Assembly: GCA_022695795.1 (NCBI GenBank)
Contig: MU404056.1
Span: 372,001 to 436,000, forward strand
Direction: 5' to 3'
Length of the DNA stretch: 64,000 nucleotides
Origin: Biscogniauxia marginata
Taxonomy: Eukaryota; Ascomycota; Sordariomycetes; Xylariales; Xylariaceae
Made by a program: the position numbers and the translations under genes. A model generated the notes under the pieces. That model was not told where the DNA came from, ran no database searches, and was given only the letters and a program-made list of their open reading frames with translations. This document shows, piece after piece, positions 43,401-55,200 of this stretch. Numbering within the stretch: the first letter of the stretch is position 1; each line of letters begins with the position of its first letter.

Positions 43401-46400
43401 ATGTCTATTGTAACCAGACGTGGGGGGCTTACTCAGACAAGCCCGTGATTCCGTACATAAGTATGTACATACGCATGCAATGTACACGCGTTGCCTTGAG
43501 TAGTATTGTTCACCGCATGTGCAGTTCTCTATGGGTAGTTAGAAGTCTAGGTAATCCGGTGTGAGATGGGATATAGCAGATAAGCGTGGTTAGGTGTGTA
43601 CGTGTACGTGCGTTATCTGACTCTGGGATGTATATCAGAAAATACACGCTCGCACCACGATTACCTCGGAAATCCAAGGGAAGATTCGCTGCCTAGCGCC
43701 GATACAATATCGATGAGAGAAGGATCACTAATCGGAGATTAGAAACTAAGAATCTCTACGTCCATTGGGAAGGCCTTTATCTCATCTTATGTGACCACGC
43801 CGGTCATCAACAATTGCGTGTTATCAGGCCATATTGGCTGGGCTCCAACGAAAACCCTGCCTGTGGTTTCAGCCACGAAGCAGTAGCCGGAGACGAATGA
43901 AAAGACCAACGAATCCAGACATGCGAGTATATTCTTAGTACCGCTCGAGTGGCGCCCAATTGAGTGAATTCGGTGACCATGAGAATGGCGAGGCGAGCTG
44001 AATATACACGTTATACTCTTTATTAGAACATGGCAATTGCAGCCCGGTTGATTTTCATGTAAGAAGTGGTGTTTGATAGTCCTAATGAATCTAAAATCCT
44101 GTTTTGTTTAAGACAAACCAAAATGCAATCACTTGATTTGTTGCCTGTGAATTCAGGGGTTTAGCGGTGACAGACATTTCGAGATATCGATTTGAAATGT
44201 AGTGAAGTAACTATTGGTCCTTCAATATTGGCATTTAAGCTGCGCTAGCGCCTAGGGGTAGGTAGGTAGGTAGTTAAGAGATTAATTGGTCATCCTAGAA
44301 CGTGTATAGCATGATTCTCCACATCTTATATGTAACACACTTCGGTTTCTATGTAGGATATACTTGACTTCAAATTAACTACATTTATTTGGATTATACC
44401 CGAAAACCCGGGTTTAGTAATCTCTATAGTACTAATATGTATCTAATACATCAATTTGCCCTTTAATTCTAGCATGGACTATAAAAATTGGCATTGAAAA
44501 ACGAATGCAACTACTACTGGCAACTGAGAGCTTGTATTTAGATACTAAAGCTTAGATAGGTGTGACCTTCTGCGAGTTGGTGTTTGTTGAAGTTGAACTA
44601 ATTCAAACAAAACCTTCAATGAATAGAAGAACGCTACAAAAGTGATATCTATTCAAGGAGCTACAAGCACTAGTATTGATCAAGTCTTTCCCTTTAGGGT
44701 TTTTCAAAAACCTCACAACGCGAATGCTGAACCAAACCCAATCATCCCTCGCCCCGATGGAGAGGCTGTTGATATAAGAACCAAGATCATATATGGCCGG
44801 TAATTGTTTTTTCTTTCCTTTTTTTATATAAATTTTGTCGGAGGCTTGGAGGAAGTCTGATCCATAGAAGGGGAATTTATGCGGCTGCACTAAACACGGG
44901 ATTTCAGCACGACAATAGATCTCGGGAAAAAATGGATTGCTTTCTCTCTTCTTTAGTCAATATAGTTTAGTTCAACTCGAAGGAGGGCATCACTAATAAA
45001 CTTTAAAAGACACCACCCGCACTTCTCGAAATACTTCATGAATACATCTTGATCATCATTGATGTATTCGAATGACTACAACAAAATACGATCCAGAGAT
45101 TCAAGTGCGTTTCTAAGATAATACTCGATCGATTTTATACGTGGAGTTGGAAACGGAATTATGTCTCTAGAACGGTGATTTCTTGGAAAGCTGAAGTCTT
45201 TAAAGTGAGGTCTCTTTGCTCGTGGAAAGTAAAGACACGACACTAGACTTTAAATCGCTTCGTTCGTATGGTCGTGTATATCGATCAGCTAGTTAATTTT
45301 CGGACTCGAAATTTCGTCAACGAACTGTTCACGTAATTCGACAGAATTTGTCAATAGCTATTCGCATTTTCTGTAGTCTAGCTTTACTAACCTCTTTGAT
45401 GTTTGTAAAGTTTCATATCATCCATTCGCTTTTTATAGGGCCTTTGTACATGTGTTGTGTCACCAAAATTCTCGAGTATAGCTTTGTCGGATAGGCTTAC
45501 TGGTAGCAGCAGAAAAGTCCCTCGAAACGAGAGAAACTAGCCTGGTTTTGAGAGTGCGATCTTTGAGGTCTCGGAACTTGTCTTCGCCATTCTATCGGCC
45601 GATCGCGGCCACTGACATGAAACAAGACTGGAAGACTAAAATACTGACAGATCCTACGTCAGCACTCCATGTCAGCCTTTTCCTGCTGATTTCGAGAAGA
45701 ACCTATCAAGAATCAACACACTAGTTCCTTATGTAGAAATGATCATAACCCACCGGGTGCCAATTCCATACACCTTAGAAACTCCACGACGTAACAGTTG
45801 ATGTGTAACATGAATAGGCTACTGTACTGTGTTGAGGCTTATATCCTGCATAAATGATCGAAAGTAACACCAATAGTCGATGTAGTGAACCAAGTATACC
45901 TGTTGTAACTTACCATTTCAGCAAGGCCAGTTTAAGGTTATCTTACATTGCTTCTTCCCGGGGAATTTGTAAGACAAATGATGCACAGGGGCCCGTCATG
46001 TACCCGAATCCCCTAGCGAATTATCTTCTTAATAGGCCCCGAAGCTCTAGGCACTGCATCCATTCTTATGTTGGTATCACAAGCTCGTTTAATCACACTG
46101 GTTGTCATGATGCACCGTTCCAGAGAAGCATGAAAAGTTGATTAGATTAAACGAGCTTGATTCTGTAACATGTTCAAGTAGTAGGTGTGTGGAAACAACA
46201 TATGTACATGGAAATAACGCATCATTCGTTAGAGGGAAACTTCTCGCGAGAAGCCCAGAGTTCCTTGCATTTAAGCGATGGTAAAGATTACGCTCTCTAC
46301 ATTAATACTAACGCTAGAAGAAAAGAAACTTAGTTAGACTACATCTCAGACCGGCTGCCCTTTGCTTTAGTAGTCCATAAACAGTAAAACCCAAGAAATT

Positions 46401-48800
46401 TCGAGTACTGATCTTTAATGTAGTTTGAATAAGGATTAGATCAGCAAATTCTACCGTTTAGTTATGCTTATTAAGTTTATATAATGTATATCTGTATTAT
46501 ATTATAAGCTGCGCCACCATCTCGGACGGCAGTTACTTCGTATTGCTTATTCCCCTTGCTATAGTCCACTGGGAACACCAACAACCCTGGAAGCAACCCT
46601 GGATTCGAGTTATTATCTGGGGCCCCTCCGATATTGGACAGGGACCATGGGGGAAATCTCACCTACACATGCTAACATACGTACCTAGACTAGGCTTCAC
46701 GTCACTTCAGCCTTATCACGACCAACTGATAGGTTTATCCATATGAACGGCAGTTCCCCTAGTTCGATTATCCGTCTGACTGCAACCCTAAGCACAAACC
46801 TATATAGATTCAATTATGGTAATACTCCACGTTGTAGTGTGGGGCCGCATATATCGGATTACTCGATTGGACGCACAATCCTCCATCAGGATCATCACGG
46901 CAGCAAAAAAGGTTTATATGTCAGTACTCTGTTACATCGAGTGGGTGTTCTCTCGGGTCCATATTAATTCGGCTGCATGTCCCAAAATGAGCTTATATGC
47001 TTCACTGAACCTAGATACAATGATCAATTAGCGAATAAGGTCTACCGGATAATTCTTCTAGACTTAAATGCATGTGCCAGGGTTAAGGATGCCTCGCTCA
47101 TGAGATTTTCTTTCTCGTGCTACGGAAAGGTTAGGATAAGCAACTTAGCTGCCAGGTTGGTAGGCGCCAATAGAAGAGAAACACGGCATTGGCTTTAGTA
47201 TCAAGACAGGTTTTGAATACGTAGGCCGATGCAAGTGGCGATTGAGGTTGTGAATAAACATCATGATCCCTGTACCGATGACTTGTCTCTCTCACGTCCA
47301 CCCTGATGGCGCAAGACTGATGTCTCCTGCGTATGGGGCATATCCCTGTGCGAATAGACGGATCTTTCCTCGAAAGGCCTAAGCCGCACTTTTTACTCGG
47401 GATCCATTACGGATACGCAACGCGACAAGACCTCCATGAAAAACGACATACGACATGACATATTAGCACATGATCTTGGAACTAGGTGGGCCGTAGGTCA
47501 ACCCAAAGAAGTTCAGGTCTACCTAGGTGATCCTTTGGAAGAGGGGTCGGATAGAACCTCTAGGTATTCGTAACCGGCAGGTCAGCCCCTGCCCAATAAT
47601 CGAGGCAGGATCACTTCCAGGGATCAGGATAAACGACATCAATAGTGCTAAACTCGCGCGGCAGGATAACGGGCCATGGGAGCAGTCCTAGCTAGGCAAA
47701 CTCAGAGTCACTAATATGCCTAGGTAAGTATAAACCCAACATTGCAAAACAGCAACCGACCGCGCGGTCCGAACTAATATTCTTGCCCAAAAGCCCCCCC
47801 ACCAGACTTATCTGAACGCATCAGAGTGGGGGATTGAACGGGGCAGTCTGTTTACCGACCCTTTCTGACCCAAGAGAGCGCCCCCCTATGCCATGCTTGT
47901 TATGCATATATTACAAACTGGTAACCTAAGCAGTTTCACCCTATTGGAGAGGAACTGTGCCGCCTTATAAAAACCGGTGGTTAAAGTCCAGTATTGTGTT
48001 TCGACAACGTGGTTTATAGTGGCTCTTGGCACTGGGCAGACCCAATCCTTATGTTTCCTTGGGTTCAACGCCCCACGGTAGTCTCGGGCCGGCTTATTCT
48101 AATTGCGTCGAGACCGCGGCCGATGCTTTATCTCCCGCAATGAGGCACTGATAGGAATTTGCGACTTGCCTACCTGGTACTGCAGTTGTTCGTACCGGCT
48201 GTAGCAGGCTCGGTGAAAAGTGCCCGAACCCGGCCGGTCATGCTGTTGTGCATGCTGTTGTGCATGAGTTGTACAACAAAAACAGTATCACTAGCCCGCA
48301 TGTCACTAGGCTGACGAGATTCGGTTGTTATACACTCAAACCTGGAGACAACAGTTCTCACTATAGAGACCCTGGAAATAAGAAAAGATATTACGTCAAA
48401 ATACCGTTTGTTACTGGGTTATTATGTGGTGTATAAATCCAATAGCTTAGTGGAGAAGCTAGGACTAGCATTCGAGCTATAAAGCATTGTAGTCTAGTTT
48501 GAACAATAAGTGGCGTTCTTTCTATATGTAGTATAAGACGTGCTGCTTTCCATCGTTACAAGGTATCTTTGTCGAGTGCCATACCCGATCTAGCTAGACA
48601 GAAATACAAGTACATACATTGACAAAAACTGCCCTTGTCTAGTGCTTGCATATACTGTTCCTACCAACAACTTATACATCACACGTAGGTGGTATGTAGT
48701 CGACAGCTCCACCCACTTACATGTACAACGAGGGTTGATTCCTCAGCCCCCCTGACTATTCTTCAACACCACACATACAACGCGCAGTAGTCTTATTGTA
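43401..48800. other. Gene desert, right part
   Basis: About 5.4 kb without a supported gene, mostly AT-rich. It contains GTAGGTAGGTAGG (about 44259-44272), a 15-bp inverted repeat (46080-46159), and a more GC-balanced stretch at 47200-48200 whose frames are all broken. A TGCTGTTGTGCA direct repeat lies at 48240-48264. No transposase, reverse transcriptase or terminal repeats were recognised. Confidence 0.5.
46080..46159. repeat. 15-bp perfect inverted repeat
   Basis: CAAGCTCGTTTAATC at 46080-46094 is matched exactly by its reverse complement at 46145-46159, with a 50-bp spacer. The flanks do not extend the match. It could be a hairpin or the trace of a small inverted-repeat element. Confidence 0.6.
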
Positions 48801-48880
48801 AGCTGCACTGCATGATATGCATGTTGGATATACCATGGAACTGACGGGATGAGATACTTCTAATCTCTGAAACAATATAC

Positions 48881-49296
48881 CGGACTGACAAGGCCGAGAC
48901 GGCTCTCGCATATGTATTTGGAAATACGAAGAAGATCGTAAGCATCGATATGTTGTGTATCTTCAGCTTATCTTGCAGTCGGGCTACTCTTAACCGCCAG
49001 AATGGACAAAATGGCGGAGAGTGTTACAGCCCTGCTTTGGGTATAAATCGCCAAGGGACCCTCTTGAGAACAGACCAGAATGTGGATCTATTTCTCTCTC
49101 GCAGTCTTTAGATTTACCTGACAGGGGAGCTTCTTTCGTCTAGCACCACTTAAGAGCTAGCCACTCCCAGTTGCTTCAACACGCCTGAGCCTACGGACCT
49201 CTCGAGTTATAAAGTATCTTCCCCCGCTTGCAGTTTTCAATAACGGCCTTTGCAAACCTCGCATCCCAGCCCTTACCAACGGGAAAGTAAGTCAAC
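48881..49296 (+). promoter_or_regulatory. Putative promoter of the polyketide synthase
   Basis: Two TATA-like boxes precede the ATG: TATAAAT at 49042-49048 (about 250 bp upstream) and TATAAAG at 49208-49214 (about 85 bp upstream). A CGG-N10-CCG inverted triplet, the form bound by Zn2Cys6 regulators, lies at 48881-48896. The leader from 49180 is pyrimidine-rich and the start context is CAACATGGCG. Site function is inferred from motif form only. Confidence 0.4.
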
Positions 49297-52200
49297 ATGG
49301 CGAACTTTCAGCACCAGGACATCGATGCCATCCTCGCTAAGGATGGCGCGATGCCTATCGCCGTTGTGGGAATATCTGGCAGGTTTCCAGGGGATGCATC
49401 AACTCCAGACAGGCTTTGGAATATGATCTCCCAGGGAAGGAGCGCGTACTCCGACGTCCCCAAGGACCGCTACAACATAGATGGGTTCGTACATCCCAGC
49501 GGGGAGCACCAAGGCACGACGACTGCTCGTGGCGGTCACTTCATACAATCAGACGTCGGTCTTTTCGACGCCCCCTTTTTCAGAATCTCAGCCCAAGAGG
49601 CTCATGCCATGGACCCCCAGCAGAGACTCGCTCTTGAACTTTCCTACGAGGCCTTGGAGTCAGGTAAGTGTGATCTGAATGGGGACCCGGCAGTGTAATG
49701 TTCACTTACCAACACTGTGTTATAGCCGGTCTGAAAATGCAGGATATTGCCAAGACTTCGATGGGTTGCTATATGGCCACCTGCGTCAGGGACTATGCAG
49801 CAATCCGTGCCATCGACCCAGATGATTACCCGTAAGTTCTGTGCTTGAGCATGATTGTACTCATCTAACATCGTTCTCAGTCGTTATGAGGCAAACGGAT
49901 CTATGGGAACTGCCATGATTTCTAACAGAATTTCTTGGTACTTCGATATTCGAGGACCAAGTTTGACTTTGGATACGGCATGTTCCTCGTCTCTCGTAGC
50001 ACTCCACCTGGCGGTGCAGAGCATTCGTACCGGGGAGTCTAATATGGTACGTCTACTCAGGGCTTTACGTGGTTGCCCGAGAAATAAACTAACAACTTCC
50101 CCTTGTCCAGGCACTTGTGGGTGCTACAAACTTGATCCTAATGCCACACACATCCAACCATTTGAGCACATTACAATTCTTGAGCCCGACCGGCAAATCC
50201 ATGGCATTTGACCACAATGCCAACGGCTAGTAAGTGCCCACCAGCTTTATGTTGCATCCTTGAATCCCCTTTCCATCACGTGGATTAGCGTAGTGAACCG
50301 TTCAACGATCAGGAGTGTCTGCTCCTCAGACTAGTAAGTAGCTGCTAACATGTTAGTATTATAGCTCCCGTGGCGAGGGTGTCTCCTTTATAGTTGTTAA
50401 GTCCTTGGCCGATGCTCTCAAGGACGGCGATGTAATTCGCGCTGTGGTCCGGGGTACATCGGTGACGCAGGACGGACGAACCCCTGGTGAGTACCTTTAC
50501 TTACAAAATTCACTTGCAACCCTGTGACCCGGACTAATCACTTGAGCACAGGTATCAACCTACCTTCTGCTGAGGCTCAGGAAGCCCTGATAAGAGCAGC
50601 CTATGCCAATGCTGTCTTGGAACCTAAAGAGACAGGCTATTTCGAGGCCCATGGTCCTGGTAAGATATAGCACCCCTAATTGCCTCTCCAATAGTCACTG
50701 ACAAAGTTGACTACTAGGTACGCCTGCTGGTGATCCCTTGGAGACAGCTGCTATTGCAAAAGTCTTTGGAAATTACCACTCGGCCGAAGACCCGTTATAT
50801 ATCGGTTCTATTAAATCGAACATAGGCCATTTAGAAGCTGGCGCTGGTCTCGCAGGTCTCACGAAAGCGTTATTTGCCCTTGAGAAGGGGCAAATTCCTC
50901 CGAATATCTGGTTTGAGAAACCAAACCCTAAGATCCTCTTGAAGGAGTGGAATCTTTCGGTGAGTACCTCTCCTGAACACCAAGCCAGACTTCAAGCCAT
51001 ATTAACGCGTGTTCTCTTATTAAGGTCCCAACTCAACTTATCCCGTGGCCTACAGATGGCTTGCGTAGAGCAAGTATCAATTCCTTCGGATATGGTGGAA
51101 CCAATGCACACTGCATCTTGGATGATGCATATCACTACCTCAGCAGTCGTGGTCTTGTAGGGAAGCACAACACAGTTACCGCCGTCCAAGGGACCGTCCA
51201 GCAGCCAGCTGATGGACTGAAATCGCCTGCCAGTGAGGCATCTTCAGCCTCTGATACTGGAGTTCTGGACTCGGAAGTTGCCAGTTTGCACGACAGCAAG
51301 ACGTCTATTTCTGAGAACTCCGATGAGGGTGAACCTTCATCCATCCCCACACCTCAGCTACTGGTGTGGTCTTCCCACGAGCAGAGTGGTATTGCAAGAA
51401 TGGCGGCTAGCCTGCAATCATACTTGAAAGAAACCGATATACTTCCATCGAAAGAACCAGCTTTCCTAAAGAGACTAGCCTATACCCTCTCAGACCGTCG
51501 TAGCAAGTTGCCATGGTCGTCCTTTGTCGTTGCTTCAAGCTTGGGAGAAGCAGCCAAGGAGTTGGAGACCCCAAGCAAGCCCCTTCGACCTGCTCAAGAT
51601 CTTTCCACGATCTTCGTTTTCACTGGCCAGGGTGCTCAGTGGTTTGCTATGGGTCGCGAACTTCTCGCCTATCGCACATACAGGACCCGCATTGAAGAAG
51701 CTGCTGCCCACCTCAAGGCGATTGGCTCCGAATGGGATCTGCTCGAGGAACTTAATGCCTCTCAGCAAGACTCGCGTGTCAACGAGGCCCAAATCAGCCA
51801 GCCGGCTTGTACTGCTGTTCAAGTCGCTCTCGTTGACCTTCTCCGAGAATGGGGCGTGACACCCTCAATCACTCTCGGCCACTCCAGTGGAGAGATTGGC
51901 GCGGCATATGCTAAGGGGGCCCTTTCGCGCGAAACCGCATGGACTGTCGCCTACCACCGAGGACGTCTCTCTTCCAGTTTGCAAATCACCGGATCTATGC
52001 TTGCTGTGGCGCTGGGCGAGAACGATGTCAAGAAGTACATTGACCAGGTTACGGTTGATCCCAAGCCGGTGGTCGCTTGCATCAACAGCCCGCAGAGTGT
52101 GACGCTGTCTGGCAGCGTTGAAGGCATTGACGAAGTACTAAAGATCATTGGTAATGACGCCTGGGCTAGAAAGCTTCTCGTCAAGACACCGTACCACAGT

Positions 52201-55200
52201 CCTTTCATGAGGGCACTCGCCGAGCCGTACTATGAATCTATGCAAGGTATCACTGGGGGCGAGCCCACTTCCACCCGCATGTTTTCATCGGTCACAGGGA
52301 AGGAGATCCAGGATGCCGACCTCCTCAACCCTCAATACTGGGTGGACAACATGGTTTGTGCTGTCAAATTCAGCCACGCCCTGGATGCGGCTCTGAACGA
52401 CCCGGCAACCCTTGACAAGGCTCTCGTGTTGTTGGAGGTCGGACCCCACGGTGCCCTTCAAGGCCCCATCAAGCAGATCCTGCAAGCCCAGAAGGTCCAG
52501 CGCCAGGACCTCAACTCCCTCAGCTTGCTCATGCGGAAGGAAGATGCCATCCGATCTACGCTGAAGGGCGTGGGCATTCTATTCCAAAAGGGCTACCCGG
52601 TCGCTGTTAGCAAGGCCAACCACGTCCACTCAGACGAAGAGCTGCCAACACAGCTAGTCGACTTGCCACCATTCTCTTGGAACCACAACACGCGGTACTG
52701 GTACGAGACAGCCCTTTCCACTGCTTACCGGAACCGAAAGGAGCCCAAGCATGACTTGCTCGGCGCGCCGGATGTCTTCTCCCATGATGGAGAGCCGGCG
52801 TGGCGCAACTACCTCCGTCCCACCGAGATTCCTTGGACCAGACACCACGGCGTCCAAGATAAGATCTTGTTCTCTGCTGCAGGCGCGCTGGCCATGGTTA
52901 TTGAGGCCGTCCGCCAGACTGCCGAGCCTGGTAAGACAATTGAGGGTATTCAGTTCCGAGACTTCTTCCCTGGTCCACCCATCATTCTCAATGAGTCCGA
53001 AGACAGCCCTGTCGAGACTAAGGTGCAGCTTCGAAACTGGCGTCTAGCCTCCAGGTCCTTGACTACATACTGGAAGGAGTTCACCACATCGAGCCGTACC
53101 CGCGACGGTACTTGGACACAGCACAGTACTGGTCTTGTCTCGTTGAAGTATGCGGCTGACAACCACGCCTCGAGCTTCACCGATGAAGAAGCTGCCGTCG
53201 CCGAGAGCTACCGCCAGGAGTACTCGCGCATCAAAGCCACTGACTTGACCCCCCATACCGGAGAGGAGTTTTATGCCAAGTTCGAGAATCTAGGCATGCA
53301 ATGGGGACCAACCTTCCGGACCCTGGTTAAATCCCGAACCGTTGGCAACATTGTCGACGGCACGCTGCAGATCCCCGACACCAAGTCCTGGATGCCTGCA
53401 CAATTCGAGTCCCGCAACATCATCCACCCTGCCACGTTGGATGGTATTTTCCACCTCCTCCTAGCCTGCGACGGTGTCAGCAAGATTACCGTCCCCAAGT
53501 ACATCGAGCGCATCTACGTCTCGACCAAGCTGCCCACCGAACCCGGCGTCAAGCTCCACGGGTTCGCCGAGATCAAGGAGAAATGGGCCGACGGAACCAA
53601 CGGCACCGTTGTTCTCTCAGATGAGAAGTGGGAGGAGCCCCTGCTTATCTTCGAGGGCTTGAAGTCTACTGACTACAACGGAGAGGCCAAGGACGATGAG
53701 GACGCAGAGGCCAAAATCAAGACCGTGAAGAAATTTGGCGCCTACTCGACCTGGGGCGTAGATGTCGAGAACTCTCCTGAGACGACCAAGGCTCTTCTCG
53801 AGGAGGCCGTCAGCCGCGCCCCTCAGATTCCTTACGAGACTGTGCTCGACCTCGAGTGGGGAGCCTACATTGTGTGCAAGCGCATGACACAGCGCTTCAC
53901 CGAGGAGGACTCCAAGCGCATGGCACCGCACCATCTCGTGTTCTACAACTACATGAAGCGCCAAGTCGAGCTCGGCCAGGCCCAAAAGCTCCCTTGCCAG
54001 ACTCCCGAGTGGCTCACCGCCAGCAAGGCCGTTGAGGATGAGGTCCTGACTCGCGTGGCGACTGCTACACTTGAAGGAAAGATGATGTGCCGCATCAATG
54101 ATAACGTCGAGAGCGTCCTCCTGGGCGAGATCGAACCCTGGGAGCTCATGAACCACGACAACGCCCTTAACGAGATGTACCGCTATGGTCTCTCTGATGA
54201 GCGCACCCCTGCCGTGCAGTGCGAGTTGATCAGCCGCCTATCCCACAAGCGTCCTCTCCGCATCCTCGAAGTCGGTGCCGGTACTGGTAGCGCTACCAGC
54301 CGAATCCTCGCCAGCCTGGGCTCGAATGTTCCCGGTAAGCTACAGAAGTATACCTACACTGATATCAGTGGTGTCTTCTTCGCCGATGCCGCCGAGGAGT
54401 TCAAGGAGTACCGCTCGATGATGGACTTTAAGGTTCTGGACATTGAGAAGGAGCCTGGCACGCAGGGCTTCGAGGAGGGATCGTACGATGTCGTCGTCGC
54501 CTTCCAAGTTCTCCACGCAACCTCGTCGATTGCCACGACCCTGGCTAACTGCAAGAGGCTTCTAAAGCCCGGTGGTCGTTTGATCACTACGGAACTGACG
54601 AACAAGATCGCCAGACGTTCGGTCGTCTTCGGTGTGCTCGCCGGTTGGTGGCTGGGCGAGAAGGATGACCGACTATGGGGTCCCGAGCTCTCTGAGGAAG
54701 GGTGGGATGAGCGTCTCAAGTCTGTTGGCTTCAGCGGTGTTGACCTGTGCTTCCGCGACCGAGATGACGTGGGCTGGTCTTCCTCCCTGGTAGTGTCGGC
54801 TGTCCCTGTCGAGTCTGAAATCCTCCCGGTTAACAAGGTCACTATTGTCAAGCCGCGGGAGGAAACTGCCGGGACTAAGTCACTGGTTTCCTCCCTATCC
54901 AACAAGTTGACAGCCGATGGCGCCTCAGTCGAGCAGAAGACCCTTGCCGAGCTCGCCGGCGCAGATCTCACAACCACGAGAGTCATCGTCGCAACGGAAC
55001 TCGATAAGCCAATCTTGACTAGCATTAATAGTGAAGAGTACCAGGCTATTAAGGACATCTTCCATCGTTCTCAAGGTACCCTCTGGTTGACGAGAGGAGG
55101 TGCTACCATCGACACCCGCGACCCGGAACTTAACATGATCACCGGTCTAGCCCGAACTGTCCGCGGTGAAGCTCCTGAGATCTACCTGACCACTTTGGAT

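Noticed and set aside
38494..49296. Possible transposon in the gene desert
   Set aside because: I looked for transposase, reverse transcriptase or integrase motifs and long terminal repeats and found none; a heavily mutated element cannot be excluded without a search.
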